Assembly (NCBI RefSeq): GCF_040807025.1
Contig: NC_090956.1
Span: 1,538,517-1,602,516 of the forward strand
Source of the DNA: Struthio camelus
Taxonomy: Eukaryota > Chordata > Aves > Struthioniformes > Struthionidae
DNA length: 64,000 nucleotides
Reading direction: 5' to 3'
The translations under genes were made by a program, and so were the position numbers. Shown in pieces: positions 1-14,700 of the stretch. The number at the start of each line of letters is the position of its first letter. The stretch's first letter is position 1. The notes under the pieces were generated by a model that saw nothing but the letters and a program-made list of their open reading frames with translations, did not search any database and had not been told where the DNA came from.

Positions 1-1971
<1,971 letters not shown>

Positions 1972-2181
1972 GGAGGGCGCGGGCGACAGCAGCGCCGGGG
2001 AGCGCGCCAGCCGAAGCGGCCCGCCCCCGCCGCCTCCCATTGGGCGGCGTCGACAGGGCGACTTGGCGCAGCTCGACGGCGCGCTGCTACAATTGGCCCG
2101 CGTCCTTGTCAGTTCCCACAACAGCCAATAGAAGAGCGCCGATCTCGCCGCCACACCCAGGAAGCGCCGCTGCGTCGCAAG

Positions 2182-2202
2182 GCATGCCGGGAACGGTAGT
2201 CC
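2182..2202 (-). promoter_or_regulatory. ZNF143/THAP11-like site (SBS2 type)
   Basis: On the minus strand this reads ACTACCGTTCCCGGCATGCC, close to the known promoter motif ACTACAATTCCCAGCATGC. Such sites are common in divergent housekeeping promoters. This is a motif match by eye only. Confidence 0.65.
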
Positions 2203-2207
2203 TGGCA

Positions 2208-2220
2208 GTTGCTAGGCGAC
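2208..2220 (+). promoter_or_regulatory. RFX-like X-box
   Basis: GTTGCTAGGCGAC is one base away from the imperfect-palindrome X-box form GTTGCTAGGCAAC bound by RFX factors. It lies a few bases downstream of the ZNF143-like site. Confidence 0.5.
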
Positions 2221-2545
2221 GCCGCCGCAGGCGGCTCACGGGGAGGACGGAGGAAGCGCGCACAGGGGATAAGGCCCGGGGCGAGGGTGCGCAAGGCGAG
2301 TTCCTCACACAGCCCCCGGCCCGGCCCGTCCGACGCTCCCGCCACCGCCGACAGCACCCTCCGGGCGGGCGCTCGGGCCGGCGCTCCGGTTTTTATTGGC
2401 TGCAGCGCGTCCGGGGGGTGGGGCCGGCGCCAGGGCCGCGGGGGCGGGACTTCCGGGTTCCCCCTATCCCGGGAGCCCCGGATGTCTCCTGCCCTGGCGG
2501 CGGCGGCGGTGACGGACGGTGGGCGTGGCCGGAAGCGGCGGCAGC

Positions 2546-2570
2546 GGGGCGGGGCGGGGCGGGGCGGGGC
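2546..2570 (+). promoter_or_regulatory. Five tandem GGGGC units (GC boxes, G-quadruplex-capable)
   Basis: Five exact GGGGC units lie about 100 bases before the ARHGAP17 start codon. They create overlapping SP/KLF sites and four or more G-runs with one-base loops, which could form a G-quadruplex in DNA or in a 5' UTR. Confidence 0.7.
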
Positions 2571-2671
2571 GGCGGGCAGGAGGCCGCGGTGAGCGGGCGG
2601 TCGCAGAGCTCCCGCGCGGCGTTTCGCGGTGTCGGTGCCCGGCGGGAGGCCGGGCGGGCGCGGCCGCCGCC

Positions 2672-2724
2672 ATGAAGAAGCAGTTCAACCGTATGAAGCA
2701 GCTGGCCAACCAGACCGTGGGCAG
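2672..2724 (+). CDS. ARHGAP17: ARHGAP17 coding exon 1
   Basis: The start codon follows GCCGCCGCC, a strong Kozak context. The 53 bases encode the first 17 residues of the BAR N-terminal amphipathic region plus two bases; the donor is GTGGGT. Confidence 0.96.
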
Positions 2725-5700
2725 GTGGGTGCCGGCGGCACGGGGCCTGCGGGCGGGCCTGGGCCGCGGCTGCTTCTCCGCCGCCGATCCCGGTGGTGGG
2801 GCCGCTCCGGGGGGGGAGGGGGGGGGAGGCCGGGCCCTGGCGCCGGCCCGCGGAAACCTCTGAGCGTCGCGGGGGTAGCGCTGGAGCGCGGCCCCGGGCC
2901 GCTGCCGCCGCGCGGGCCGTTCGCGTGGTTGGTTCTGCCGGGTCTCAGCCGCGTAACTCGTTTTAAGGGTGTAAGAGCAGAAAGCACCAATTCTGTTTGG
3001 GCTAAGGGAGCGTTTGTTATGGCGATCGGATGAAGTCGGGGGGGGGTTGGGGTAACGCAGCTCTGGAGATGATAAACTTGGCTGCCCCGAGTTCTTACAG
3101 AGCTATTTGCATTTGCACTTCCTGTCTGTGTCTCTGTAACTTTCGTTTCCTTTGTTAGCATGCTTTGTGGAGTTATTCTCATCTGTTGTTTCTCACTCGT
3201 TTTCACGCTTCTTAAGAGGGCTTCACAGAGTACATCCTCTGTGGCTTAATTTTAGCCAAAAAAAAAAGTCTTACAGGAAGGTCTTTAGCCTGATTCTGTT
3301 GAAACAAAGTTGTGTACAGCAGTATCCAACTGTATTTCTGTTGCGTGCTGAAATGGGAATGTAACTTTACTGTGTTTATTATGAAGTTCTGTAACATTTC
3401 CCCTGGAAATTGCTTTCTGCTTCTAGTGAAAATTTAGTCTGAAGTAGACTCTACTTCCATGGCCTCCGTTCCTGTAACTTATTTATTATGTTTGTTATTT
3501 TTGAGTTCTCCTTCCATATAAAACAGTTAAAATGTGTCAGCTAATAATGGCCAAGTAGTAGGTTGCAATAGGGCATTTATTTTGCTGTAAAAGAGAGTGC
3601 AACTTCCAGACCAATCTTCTATTCTTTTATTCTGATTCCATATAGAGGTTGTCTAGATGCAAAAATTAGTAGACAGCTCCAAATCCTAAGTGGAATTTCT
3701 AGTAACCTGCATTCTGCTAGGATCAGCATCTTGAGCCACTTCCCACATAAGGGGAAAAATAGGAATTAAATCTTGAGAACTGTCTGTATGTAGGGCTGGC
3801 AGCAGAAATTCTAACTTTCCTAATGACCTTTGACTAAATGCAGCTGGAAATATGTTTTTATTGCTAAGACTCCAATAAAACGACTGGCTATCAAAGCTGT
3901 TTCACAGCTGAGATTCTCAGGGTGTGGTTGTCTGTGTGCCTGATTATTGTTCATGTGTCTTTGCCAGGTAGTCTGCTGCTGCGTTAGGAGCATCTGCCTA
4001 GAATAGTGAAGTTCTCTGGTTTTATTAAAATATAGACAAGTATGAGTAATTGTTTTTCATTTAAAAACTGTTTAAAATGGTACTGACTCATCTGTTTTGA
4101 TAGTTTTGACATTAATAGTTAGTTTAAATTCAACTTAAAGTTTGTTTCTCTCTATCCTATTTTAGTCAGTGTGAAATACAAGTGCATCCTTATTGTCTCT
4201 GTTTATAAAGCATTTTTTAATAGTAAGCTCCCTCAGAAGTGTTCAGTTACTGGTATGGATTCTTTACCCAAGAGCGCAACACTTTTTTTTTTTTTTAATT
4301 GAATGGAAGTGAGAAGACTGTGAAGAGGGAGGGCAATTCTCAAGTTTTGACCAGCACTTGTTGCCTTTTTTGCACGTGAATTGCATCCTCATGCTTAAAT
4401 TAATCAAATTGCTCCTGTGGTATTTTATTTGCTGTGGTCTTCTTGTTAACTAAACGTATTTCTTATTCTTCTATTGCTAACCAAAGTATTGGGGTCTTTC
4501 CAAGTTGAGGAAAAAAGCTTATGTAATTGAAATCAGTTTTATTTCTGAAAATTAATTAATTATAATGAAACTCAAGAAAATTAGTTTATTTATATGGTTT
4601 GGGGATGGTAGGGAAAGAAACAAAACTCAGGAGGTTTGTTTTGGGTTTTTCCACATATGATAATGCATGTGGATAGGATCTATAAAAGTAGAAACTTGGT
4701 GAAGATACTAAGTTTTTCGGAGTGCAGTGTATTCATGTGTGCAGTGAAGCATCATTTTTTCCCCCAACCATACTTTTCTTTAACTTTTTGGTTAGCGCAT
4801 TGTCGCAACTCTTTTGCCTAACTTTCAAGCGTGACTGTTGCCTGTCAAGAGGCTGAAGTGGTTCTGATGTGTGAAATGAATCATTCGTGTTAGAGGTTCA
4901 CTCAGATACAAACAATGCGTCAAAGGGTAATGTTAATTTTTTCAAGGCCCAGAGTACACAATATAGTAAAGGCTATCATTTTCTAAAGTCAGAAATAGTC
5001 TCTGGAAGTGCTGCTTGCATCCCTCTTCCTCTGGTTGAGGAGCCCAGTAGGATGTCTTAGCCCTGCAGTACTGAATCAAGAAATTGAGCATCAGTGTGGG
5101 AAGAAGGAAAGCTGTGCCACTTCAGTGTAAATATTAGCTAACTTGAAAAATGCTTTGTTTCATTTGTTGGTGAATACCTGTAAGTACATTTAATATAGTA
5201 GCTTCCTAATATTTTATATACTAGCCAGTCATTCAGAATGTCGACAGGGTCATTCTGAGCTTTATTTCCTGAAAGGGAGGGGGGAGCATGGCACCGTGAG
5301 GTCAACAAATCTTGGCCATGCGTTGGTGGTGTATGTGTCATGAGTTTGTTCTCATTAATGAGGGGTGTTTAAAACAGTTAAGCGTTTATCCCATTGAGCT
5401 TGCTATATGCATGAATGATATTCTAGTCAGAGTGCTGAGGCTGGCCTGGCTGGCCTATAGCTAGTACTAGAAATGTGTGGCTCAAAATCAGAGGAGAAAT
5501 AACTTCTCAGCATGAAATGTAAGAAAAGATAGGCAAGAGCTTCGTTAAGGCAAAGGAATGGAATACATGGGAAGTCCCAGTCTGCGGGGACAGAGGGTAT
5601 AGAATTATGAAATACACGTAAGAGACTCATTAAAGAGGGGAACAGCCGAGTGGAGCAGGATTCCATCATGATTAGTAGACATGGTGTTAAATATTCTGCA

Positions 5701-8700
5701 GCAATTATCTTACGGAGGTTGTTGTACTTCTCGAACTAGAGGAGTATTCATCTGCTATTGAGTACTTTTTTTTGCCCCCCTCTTCTCTTCTCTCTGTATT
5801 TGACAGATTTCCTGTAAATGATGCAGCTGTGCAAACAAGCAGTTCTGCTTGGGGGAACAGCTCAAGCTCTGGTTAACCCATAAAGTAAAATATCAATTAC
5901 TTGCATATATACATCTGAAGGAAAGGGGCAAATTAAACAAATTCTTTAGACTTTCATTGAAAAGTGATAATTCAAAGCACTGGCCCCTCTGATTTCATCA
6001 AGTGATGTTAGCTAACAGTTGCTTTGGAGAGGCTGTTTAAGTCTGTACTAGGTAACTGTAAAACAGCTGTAATAGCTGTAAAACAGCTATTGGAAAGTAG
6101 CTTCAGAACTTTTTTTAGAGGCAGTTTTGTTTAGAATAACGGAGTTGCTCCTTTACTAAATTGTTAATCGCAGTGTGATAGTTGTGGTTTTCATAATCCA
6201 TGTCATAGATCTTTTCTATGATTCCTGCAAAGTTCTTGAACTCTTTTTGATCATATGATTATAATAATGGATTTCATTAATACCTTCGTACTTAACTTGC
6301 TGCTTTAGGCCGTGTATAACACGTTGGATAATATTCCAGGTTTATATGTTCTATCTCAGATTCAGATTCTGTGGTGTTATTAAAATTGAGCCTCTCCGTC
6401 TCCCTGCCACGGTTCGAACTAAAGTTTGATCAGAGGTGGTTATTTTGTGTGTGATTAGCTATGTATCTGCCTTGATCAAGATGTCAGTTGTCTATGATGC
6501 ACTAGTAAAGCTCACCGCTCATCAAGAACGGGTGATTCCTGGTAAGTCGTGCCTCTGTCCCCTTGCAGCCCTCAGCCTTGCTCCTCGTGATTTGTGTCTT
6601 AGTACGTAGGAGATGCTTCATGTATCGTTTTCAGGTGGCTTGTGGTTCATTAAAGGGTATGTGCTGAGATTGCTTTCAGGGGAATGTAAATATTCATTCC
6701 TCTAAAGCTGAATTTTGTTTGGAGCGCTAAGGCTCTTTCTTGCCCATTGAGAACAGCTCTTCTGTTCTGCACACGGAATTCAGATCTGTCTTGTCTGGGT
6801 GGAATACTCTGAAGCGAAAATCATAGCATCCAATTTGGTACGTGTGTCCTTCACTAATTTGAAGAGCTGGGATACTACCTTCCTGTCATATTTGTACCTT
6901 TACTTGGGACACTTCATAATCAGCCATTGATTGTGAAATGTCAGCTGTGTTTTAGATTCAGAAATGCGAAGGATCAAATCTTGTATGATGTCAATAAGGT
7001 AATTCTCCATATATCTAAGAATAACTGCTTCTCTTTTAGTTTTTATATGCTTTGTATATTACAAAGGGAAACTGAGATTTGGATTAGAAGCTCAGTAAGC
7101 ACTCTGCTTTTCAGCAATCATCTCTAGCAAAAATAAGTGTTCTGAAGTATTGTCATTAAAGACTTTCAGATGATACGCTCATAAGCATTTGAATTATGTA
7201 GCTAAATAATTCGTATGAGAAGCTAGTCCGCAGAGGTGTGTTTGTGTCGTGCTCTTCAGTTACAGAAAAACAGGTTTGTAGTTAAGGACGCTTGTTAGAC
7301 TGTCTAACAATTTTACACATAAGTTTGGCTTTTCTGCCTCTGGGGACACAACTATTACTGTTGTTCCCATCAATTTCCTCTTTCATCTTTTAGGTACATA
7401 CGACGAAATACCATACAAATTAAAAATTTTCTTGTTCTGGCCAGCTGACCTAGAAAGTTTAGGTCCAGTGAAGTGATCTAAGATCAAGACTGACAAATGC
7501 ATATACTTACTGTCTTTAGCAGAGATATTCCTATCTGTCCTTAAGCTGTTTTAGTAATTTAAAACCTAGACCGGCAGATCTGACTGACTAGAAATCTGTA
7601 ATAGGCCACAGACCATCTTAAAGAGATCACTTTTGTGCAAAAAGCTAATTTACTGTAGCCTCTTTACTAGTTTTTCACTGTTTGAGTACAATTTCTTGTA
7701 TACAAATAGACTTTTTTCCATGCCCTATACACATGACACTACTGTGACTCAACAGGAGTATTTGAAGGTATCTTTTAATAGCTTGCACCCTACATAAAAA
7801 TTATTATGCTAAACTATATTTAGTAGTTCTTAAAGCCACTTGACAATCTTGAGCTGGAATCAGGGATGTATTGTAGCATAATTATCACACTAAAGCAAGT
7901 TAAAGTGACTATTATTGAATGTTTGTGTCTAATAAGGAGCTATTTGCATTTGATTCAAATAGGGTTAAATTCTGCTGAAAACCAGTAATTTTTGTAGTAC
8001 TTCATGGGAAAACTTTGATGGTCCAAGTTACTAAATCTCCCCCCCCCCCCCCCCCCCGAGTGTTGTCTATTGGATCTGGTTTATTTTTTTCAGAATTATT
8101 TTGTGTATTATTACTTAAAGGAAGTTGTCTTCCTGGTCTTCAGTTGATAATACTCTGAGAACTAGCCTTTTTGAGCATCCAGAAAGATTTAGGGAAAAGA
8201 AAAATGCACTCATCTCTGGTAAGTCCAAAACGCTTCAACTAATATGATGTTAATCCTACCTTACCCCTTAAAAAACAATCAAACAGAGTATTTCAGAAAG
8301 TATTTTGCAGATGCCTAAGAGATTTCAATAATATTGTTCTTGTGTAATAAAACTGGTAAATTTGAGCCTGGTATTTTAAAAGGGTATTTGGGTGAGCCAG
8401 AAATTTTCGAGAAGCTTCATGTGATAAACTTTTATGTGGGGTGATCATTGTCATTGGTAAAAAGTTGGTCTTTGAAAAATTGGTAAACACCACTGAAATA
8501 AACTTTGAGGAGAACTTGCTTTGGTCTTTTAAGTTGATATTTGCCTACATCTGAGTACTCATGAAAAGAAGAAGAAAAATCTCATTTCAGTTTTTATAGT
8601 AGTTAACTTAAATACTTCCTGTTTATCTGCAAATTAAGTTTGAGGACTCTTTAATTAAAGAAAAATTATTTAGATCTTTCTGGATAGAAGATTAATTCAA

Positions 8701-11700
8701 TGGCAGGTTTGAAGAGTCTGAGTAGACTGAAATAGGGGGGATCTGTTTTCCTGAACACATACAGACTTTGAGACTTTATGTACCTAATTGTCAAAGCCTG
8801 GGGGAAATAAAATGCATGTGAGTTCTAAAGCACTTGTCTACTACCAGCAAGGGGAATGCGTTATTAAAAAACCTGCATGTTTGTAGACTGCGATGGTTGA
8901 ACAAACAGAGCGAGGAGTCTGTGAGCATTATGTTGACTGAAACACTGGAGTTAGCAAATACAGCTGCCACAACTTTTTATTACTACTTAGCCACTTCATA
9001 GGCTACTGTATGTGCAGCCCAGAAGTACCAAACTTGGAAATACCATTTCATGCAGAAATTCTCAATCTGAGAATCTGAGACTTAACTAAGCAAATGACTA
9101 ATAGTTACCCTTTTAACATTGCTTCTCAGCATGATATCAGCATGAGTTTCTTGGTATCTGGATGTTTGTTTATTTCTGGCATCCTTTGGGAAAAACTGAC
9201 ACAGTGTAAAGTTTTGTGCAGCTCATAAATCTGATTTTTTAATAGTACGAACTTTCAACAATAGGAAAACGTTTAGCTATTATGTTTTCGGTTTGTGTCT
9301 GCTTCGTGCGGTAAGACTTCATACTTATCAGTGTATTTGCAACTTCCATTAATGTAGCAATGAATGGAATAGCTCATTGATATGAATTATGTTTGCTCTG
9401 TGGTCCAGGTTCAATTATTTAAGCATGAAGGAGTTTAGGTTTGTTAGTTGCATTAATCCATATACTCTTCAAAGTGGAGTTGTTAAAGCCAAGGGGAAAA
9501 TCCTCTGAGTTTACTTAAGTAGAAGACTTTGTGCTGACTGCGTTCAATCTAATTGTTCTATCTCAGTGGGCGACTTTTGAGCTGGTGAGTTCTCTTAAGG
9601 GCTGAACAGCTGGTACCAGTGCGAGAGCGTATTCCTGTACTAGATGGAACGACTAATAAGAGGATAGATGATGTCTTGTGAGGAGATGGTCTGAAAACAA
9701 AAGACAGTATATTCTTGTCTGCCTTTTGGATGTTTTCTCTAAATTTTGTTAAGGCAATGATCAGCATGTCTTAAATTGTCAGGGACCAAGATGGTCTCAT
9801 GTTAATTTAAAGTCAAGGTTGTTAATAATCCCTAAGATTAGGAATTAAGTGCTTAAGTTGTTTTTAAGAAATGCATTTCTCTGCAGAAGTAGTTCAGTGT
9901 GAGAAGTGCCCAGTGCTGCACTCGTTTGGTTGCAGCGTGCTGCTTTCCGGAAAACCCCTATGTAAAACTTTGTAGATATTTAGTGTTGCACTTGTAGCGC
10001 TGTTACAAGAGCAGCAACAGGTCTTAAATCAGCGAGGAAGTATTTGCTCAGCTCTCAGTTTCAAAAGCCTCATCCCTTGTGATAAGGTTCCAGAACACAG
10101 GAGAACATAAGAACGGCTGTAGCGTGCTGAGTTAAATCTGTCTTGCTCAATGTACAGTGCCCAAAAGCAGGTAACTAGAGAAGAATGTAAGGCTCAAACT
10201 GACATCCAGTAACGTTTCCCGTGAATGTTCTCGCAGCCTCCAGCTATGTTTGTCTCAGGAACTTCCCAAGCTAGAGGTGGCTTCTGTGTGATTTGTGCCT
10301 TGATGGCACCAACTTTACTTTGTTCCTTACAGTGACTGTGCCACCGCTGTGAGCATAGACTTCTACCATATCCAAGGAGTGCAGGCTGTGTTTCAGCTGT
10401 AGTCTATTCTCCTGCTTCTCTGAAAGCCCAAAATTTGACAGTTTCAACTGATCATTTTCGCTTTAAGTGAAACATGTAGGAGGGAAACATGTTTCTCTGT
10501 GCCTGCATTCCGTGGGAATGAACTCCTGGATGAGTTACCCTGTTTTTCCTAACAGTGAGTATTACCAGGACATATGTAGCTTCAGTTATTTTGTTCCCCC
10601 TTAGCAGATGCAGAAGATACCCTTCAAATGTTTTATATAAATTTCTGGTATTCAGAAATACTATTGCATGCTATACCGTTTATGTTGCCTGCTAGGTAAA
10701 CTAGATTTTTCTGCGTAATGGAGGTTGCATGGAAAGGTTTTCTTTCCAATTTCAGAAGCAAACCGTTTGTTAGGTTACGGGGTTCCGTATAGTAGGGTTT
10801 GTTCATGCTGGATAATTGAAGGAGAATCATGTTGGATAATTGAAGGAGAATTAATGCAAATAGGTGAAGCAAATGAATATGGTGTGTGTAAGTTTTGAAG
10901 CATGTTGAATTGTTATGTGAATGCTCTTAGGGTTCAGCTGCAAAGAGTGAAGTCCTCTTCAGTTAATGAGAGCACTGAAATGGGCGTTTAACATACTGAG
11001 CATGCAAGGATTTCAGAGTTGTCCTTTCTTGAGACTGTAGTTTCAGAATCTTTTAAAGTCAGCACTATGCTGAAAGAGATGGCTCTGCCCTCTTGCATGC
11101 CACCAGCTGCATGTTCTCATCTCCTTTGTGCTGGCTGTAGTCAGCATGCTGCTGCTTGATGAAACAGATCAGGGAACTGATTAAATATTAACAGTAAAAG
11201 ACTGATACAAATATTTTGGGGCTTTTTTTTTTTTGCTGGATCATCTCAGGCTTGATATTTTTTTTATATAAGTGCCAATGAGGGGTAAGGAATGCACAGT
11301 CAAGGGTGAAGGGCACCGTTATTTCTCTGGTTGTTCCACAAGGTTTTGAAGGGTCTGGGGCAGTGATAATGACTGTGCCAAAATTGGCAAGCTGTGCTTG
11401 TATCAGCAGTGTGTAAGCAGAGCCTGACTCATCATCCCAGTGCCTTTGCAGCTCCCTGCGTGAAGCAGTACAGGGAAACAGAAAACTAAGAGTAGGAACA
11501 GGTATCTTGTGCCGACGTTTTTAGGTGCATCTAGGATGGAATAGTGAAAGTAACTTTTACTTGAATTTCCTTTTCTGACAGCTGCTCAGTGAAACTGTCA
11601 GCTGTGCACCTGAAATGCAGTGCTGCGTTCTAAAGGTGTAGTCTGACCTTTCTGATGTATGTCCATGAAAACAAAATAATCTTGGTGTAACCACCTTTGT

Positions 11701-14700
11701 AGGTGAAGCTGTGATTCCTTAACTCTAACATGATCTGATGGTGGCTTTTTAGAGCAAATAATGTTAATATCAGATCATACCCAGAGCTGAAATCTTAAAA
11801 TAGTAATGATTTAATCTGCTAAAATAGCTAGAGGTGTTTTAGCAAGCTGTTTCTACATGATGCTGTAACGTGATACACCTCGAATTTATGAAAGCAAATG
11901 CATTTCTTAGATACTTGCATGTATTTTTAGGTTCACTAATGCAGAATGGATCTGTGGTCAGAATTATTCTTTAGATCAGAGGTCACTGCATTAGCAAATA
12001 ATGAAATGCCAAATACATATGATCTTTTAGGATATGGTTAAATAAAAAATGTCTTAGTATGTTAGAAGTATTTTCTAATACCATGAACAGTTTCCAGAAG
12101 CAAGATTTTATAGCTTGATAAAATAAGTAGCTCTGCTTTTTTTTAGTGCTTTAAGAGAACATCAGGACCCAATTGGCAATTGAGAGCTCATAGTTCTGGG
12201 TACTGCTTAACTGCATTGGTTAGCTGTGTGGTGTTTACTGTGACATGGCTCTGACCCAAAACCTATGGGAGTTTAATAATGCAAACTCAACCAGGTAAGT
12301 TATGGGTGACCTCCTGTCATTCAGAACTGAGTAGCTTCACAGCACTTAGTGATAACAAGTGATTTTAACAGATAAGTGGGCTTGAGTATGTCAGTTTTCA
12401 GTATAGTTTTATTTGGGCTGCTTGATTACTATACATACACATCTTGAAAGAGAGGCTAAATTTAACCTTCACCAACATTGCCACATTTGAAACAGTACTT
12501 GATGTCTGGACAAGAAAAAATAGGGGACTTTCAATTTTTTTTCTTATCGGCAATGTGGCTTTTTTGACTGAATTAACATGTTTTGATTGAAATGTGTTCC
12601 TCAGGAACAAAATAATTTAAAAGCCTTGAATTTGTAGTAATTATTCCATTACTGATAAATGCATGTTAGCATAGTAGTGCATCTTATACTTGTACAATCC
12701 TGCTGTCTCAACAGGAAACTAGCTCTCATAAATACAAGCCAGCTGGGTGAGGTCACAAGTTCTTCTCTGAAGTGAGGTGGAGCCTTTTTTTCCTTGACAC
12801 GGATTGTTTTCTTGTGAAGTTAATTGCATTGCAAAATGACAGGAACATCCTGGAGTGACTACGGCAGAGAGGATCGAAGAGCTGGAGGAACTGCAAAAAT
12901 GAGCATGCAAAATAACTGAATCAATTGTAGATGAGAAAGATCAATAAAGAAGGTGTTTCTTTTCCTTCTGTTTTACAAGTTTTCCTGCACTAGAAATCAC
13001 TCAACTGAAATTTTGTATAAATATACTCTTTGGCTATTTTGACTATTTACCAAGATTCCAGTGACACTTCTAGAGTAAAAATAAAAGCAAACCTGATAAC
13101 TTTTACAGCTGAGAGTTGCACGTAAAAGGTAGGTCATTGTTGAAAACTTTGCTAGTGCTGTTGGAGCCTGCCACTTGTGGAATGCACATGCGTATACAAC
13201 CGTGGTGACTGATATTGTTTAGGCTGCAAAAAAACTGCTTTAGCCAGTGACAGGAGAATTAATTTGTAAGGTTGACTTTGTTTTGGAAGACAAATTGCCT
13301 TGGCGTGCAGTTTTGAAAGTTATGGCTATTACATGGCTTTGAAAAGTACAACAGTTTATTCAAATGCCGACCTTTTTCTGGCATCAGCAAACTAGTTATT
13401 AAACAATCCATAGGAAAAATTAGTCCATATGATTTTTCTGGATTAAAATGTTAACTTTCTATCTTTCCTGTATTTTCGAATAGAAATATATGAGCTAAAC
13501 TGTTGCAGCTTCTATTTCAGTCAAACATTTGACTGGTTTGTCATGCCATAAGCTGATTTAATACTTAGATTAAGTGTTCTGATCTGCTGGTATTTTTTAT
13601 ATGAACAGAACACTAGAATAAAGTAATGCTTGTTTTGCAGCAGCAATTCAAGTGTATGTTAGAGAAGTGCAGTACAGGTTAAACCTTTATTAGACTATTA
13701 GTCAGAGGCTCACGTTTCATTCTCAGAAATCTAGTGATAGAATTAACTTCCAGTTTCATGCTCGAACAGCAAAGAATATAGTGTGAAACACATGAGGGTG
13801 GTAATGGCATAGTTCTTCACATTATGCACATTAATATGGTCTTGTATACCCTGTATCTAAGCAACACAGAAACAGACCTCTATATCCAATGCTGTAAAGC
13901 CCAGTAGTTGGATGAGTAGTCCCAACTGCAGTCCAGTTGTTGGAGAGTCAGCTCAGGTTAGAAGCTGGTTTTCTGTTGATGAAACATAACTGAGGGTTCA
14001 GCTATTAGTTCCCAATTATGTACCCTGATCAGAAAATCAGTGCAAAGGAGTCATTGTGAAATGGCGAACATAAAGAATAATCCCTGTTGTGTCAGTCTTG
14101 GATAATACCTGAGGTCCCTGAATTCCCTTATCATACTTTCTTACTGTTATTTTAGGGCTTTTAACGGGTTGGGTTTTTTTTTTGCATTTTTATTTTCTGC
14201 TCCAACCTTATTGTTTTGCTTTTTCAATATTTTCTTGGTTGTGATTCAGTTTTGTTCCTTTTCATAAGGCTTTTGCCGGTTTTGAGACTCCCTGAACTTG
14301 AGAATGGACCTCCCTGAACAGTGTATTAAATTAATAGTATTATCTTTGGTGAAATGTTCATTTTGGATTCAAACTTTTTGACATTTGGGCAAGGTAATAC
14401 ATAGCTGAAATGTCCTGCCAAAGTGCAAAAAACAAGTGAATAAGCAAAAAACACTCAATTTTTTAGCAGTTCAGTATGTTTTGCTCATTCCTGTAATGCA
14501 TATTTTTCCTGTTCGCTCATGTCTGCGCTGTAAACTTTTTGTCTTTGCAAAAGATAGTGCTACTTCTTACAGACTTTTCTACTGATTGACAATGCAGAAC
14601 TTCTAGTAAAAGAAATCTCAAAACTGTAAAATATCTGAAGTGTCTGAAGTACAGTCGACCTCTTTTGTATTGGCCAGAATGGAAAATAATGTCTGGCTTG

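Larger units (their letters stand above)
1972..2671. promoter_or_regulatory. Bidirectional CpG-island promoter of LCMT1 (-) and ARHGAP17 (+)
   Basis: Only 700 bases separate the two start codons, and the interval is very GC- and CpG-rich with no TATA box. Candidate elements are CCAAT boxes in both orientations (2039-2043, 2092-2096, 2125-2129, 2395-2399), ETS sites (2449-2456 and 2529-2535), a GGGGC run (2546-2570), a ZNF143/THAP11-like site (2182-2202) and an RFX-like X-box (2208-2220). This is the usual make-up of a housekeeping divergent promoter. The CpG-rich zone extends from about 1730 to 2960. Transcription start sites cannot be placed from sequence alone. Confidence 0.85.

Noticed and set aside
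6400-6430. GGTTCGAACT resembling a tRNA B box
   Set aside because: No matching A box or cloverleaf pairing could be found at the right distance.
3099-7955. A shared 16-base word containing the octamer ATTTGCAT (near 3102 and 7940)
   Set aside because: Two copies of a short AT-rich word in 5 kb are compatible with chance, and no longer similarity surrounds them.
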